Assembly (NCBI GenBank): GCA_017463325.1
Contig: JAFTPK010000001.1
Location: forward strand, 1-49,305
Origin: Clostridia bacterium
Lineage (GTDB): Bacteria > Bacillota > Clostridia > Christensenellales > Borkfalkiaceae
Direction: 5' to 3'
Length of the DNA stretch: 49,305 bases
The notes under the pieces were generated by a model. The model made no database searches and was not told the DNA's origin. It was given only the letters and a program-made list of their open reading frames with translations. Both the position numbers and the translations under genes were made by a program. Of this stretch, positions 49,077 to 49,305 are shown one piece after another (positions within the stretch are counted from its first letter, which is position 1; each line of letters starts with the position of its first letter).

Positions 49077-49305
49077 CGCTTTGACGGAGAAAGTATTTTT
49101 CGTCGAGGTGAAAGAGAACCGTAACCAAGCTCAATCGGATAGAGTACGGCTTACGGAATAACAAGCACTGTTAGCTTTGGCTGGATAGAGCGACGAGCTG
49201 CCCGTAAAGAAAAGCGTTGATAACGCTTTTTAGGGGCGAGATAAGCGAACGCCGATAGGTAGGCGGTGAGCGTGACCGAGCGCAAAGAACAGCTTTGCGC
49301 GAGAA
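49077..49305 (+). ncRNA. 5' part of a candidate structured non-coding RNA, cut by the window end
   Basis: Downstream of a strong promoter there are at least 229 bases without a plausible gene but dense in secondary structure: CCGTAA (49119-49124)/TTACGG (49151-49156); a perfect hairpin AAAAGCGTT/AACGCTTTT (49210-49218/49222-49230); GCGCAAAG/CTTTGCGC (49280-49287/49293-49300). GGATAGAG occurs twice (49137-49144, 49183-49190), each in a tRNA D-arm-like context. It is not tRNA, and no RNase P, tmRNA or SRP RNA landmarks are visible. A large ornate RNA class (ROOL, GOLLD, OLE) or a novel RNA is possible. Confidence 0.5.

Noticed and set aside
49119..49195. tRNA gene suggested by AGCTCAATCGGATAGAG-like D-arm
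   Set aside because: No acceptor, anticodon or T-arm pairing follows, and no TTCGA-type T-loop is present.

Overview
The window looks like a chromosomal segment of a Gram-positive, endospore-forming member of the Clostridia. The basis is a set of sporulation genes (yunB, spoVAC/D/E, cwlD, a SigH-type sigma factor), monofunctional BirA, mini-RNase III, a fused NadD-YqeK protein, strong AGGAGG-type ribosome sites and TTGACA/TATAAT promoters with 17-base spacers. A finer placement (for example a Christensenellales-like lineage) is only a guess.

Layout. 1-300: end of a possible structured RNA with a two-way terminator, then a 36-residue micro-protein gene. 463-5355: DUF1540 protein, ribosomal protein L9, a YitT-type membrane protein, HU, a PHP-family phosphatase, a small leucine-rich-repeat protein and an orphan MsmX/UgpC-type sugar-ABC ATPase. 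5541-9419: a solitary Abi_2/HEPN protein, YigZ, TyrS and a divergent WYL regulator that appears leaderless. 9514-13109: murG-yunB facing spoVAC-D-E. 13274-18510: one minus-strand block (cwlD, then mrnC-rlmB-sigH-dnaX-ybaB-recR). 18629-24758: two orphan membrane proteins, nadD-yqeK/rsfS, nnr-birA-recX and a phosphoribosyltransferase. 24937-29499: a 1520-residue membrane-anchored repeat protein of unknown function. 29674-30685: rpsF-ssb-rpsR.

30770-47939 is one long minus-strand operon for a bacterial microcompartment (BMC) of the glycyl-radical, B12-independent kind (closest in content to the GRM5/GRM3 fucose-rhamnose types). Rhamnose isomerase and rhamnulokinase (one joined ORF) feed a class II aldolase that yields DHAP and lactaldehyde. 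A zinc alcohol dehydrogenase handles lactaldehyde, propanediol or propanal redox steps. A glycyl radical diol dehydratase with its activase makes propanal. PduP-, PduL- and AckA-type enzymes convert it to propionate and ATP. PduS/PduT-like proteins probably move electrons across the shell. Four hexamer-type shell proteins, one EutS/PduU-type shell protein, one tandem trimer protein and one pentamer vertex protein build the compartment. Four enzymes carry helix-type encapsulation peptides. The operon ends with a EutP-type GTPase, a ParA-type ATPase and a small lysine-rich protein, which I propose as a McdA/McdB-like module that positions the compartment.

A divergent DeoR-family regulator (48263-49000) has repeated operator-like sequences at its promoter and is the likely controller. 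The last 230 bases lie downstream of a strong promoter and look like the 5' part of a structured non-coding RNA cut by the window edge.
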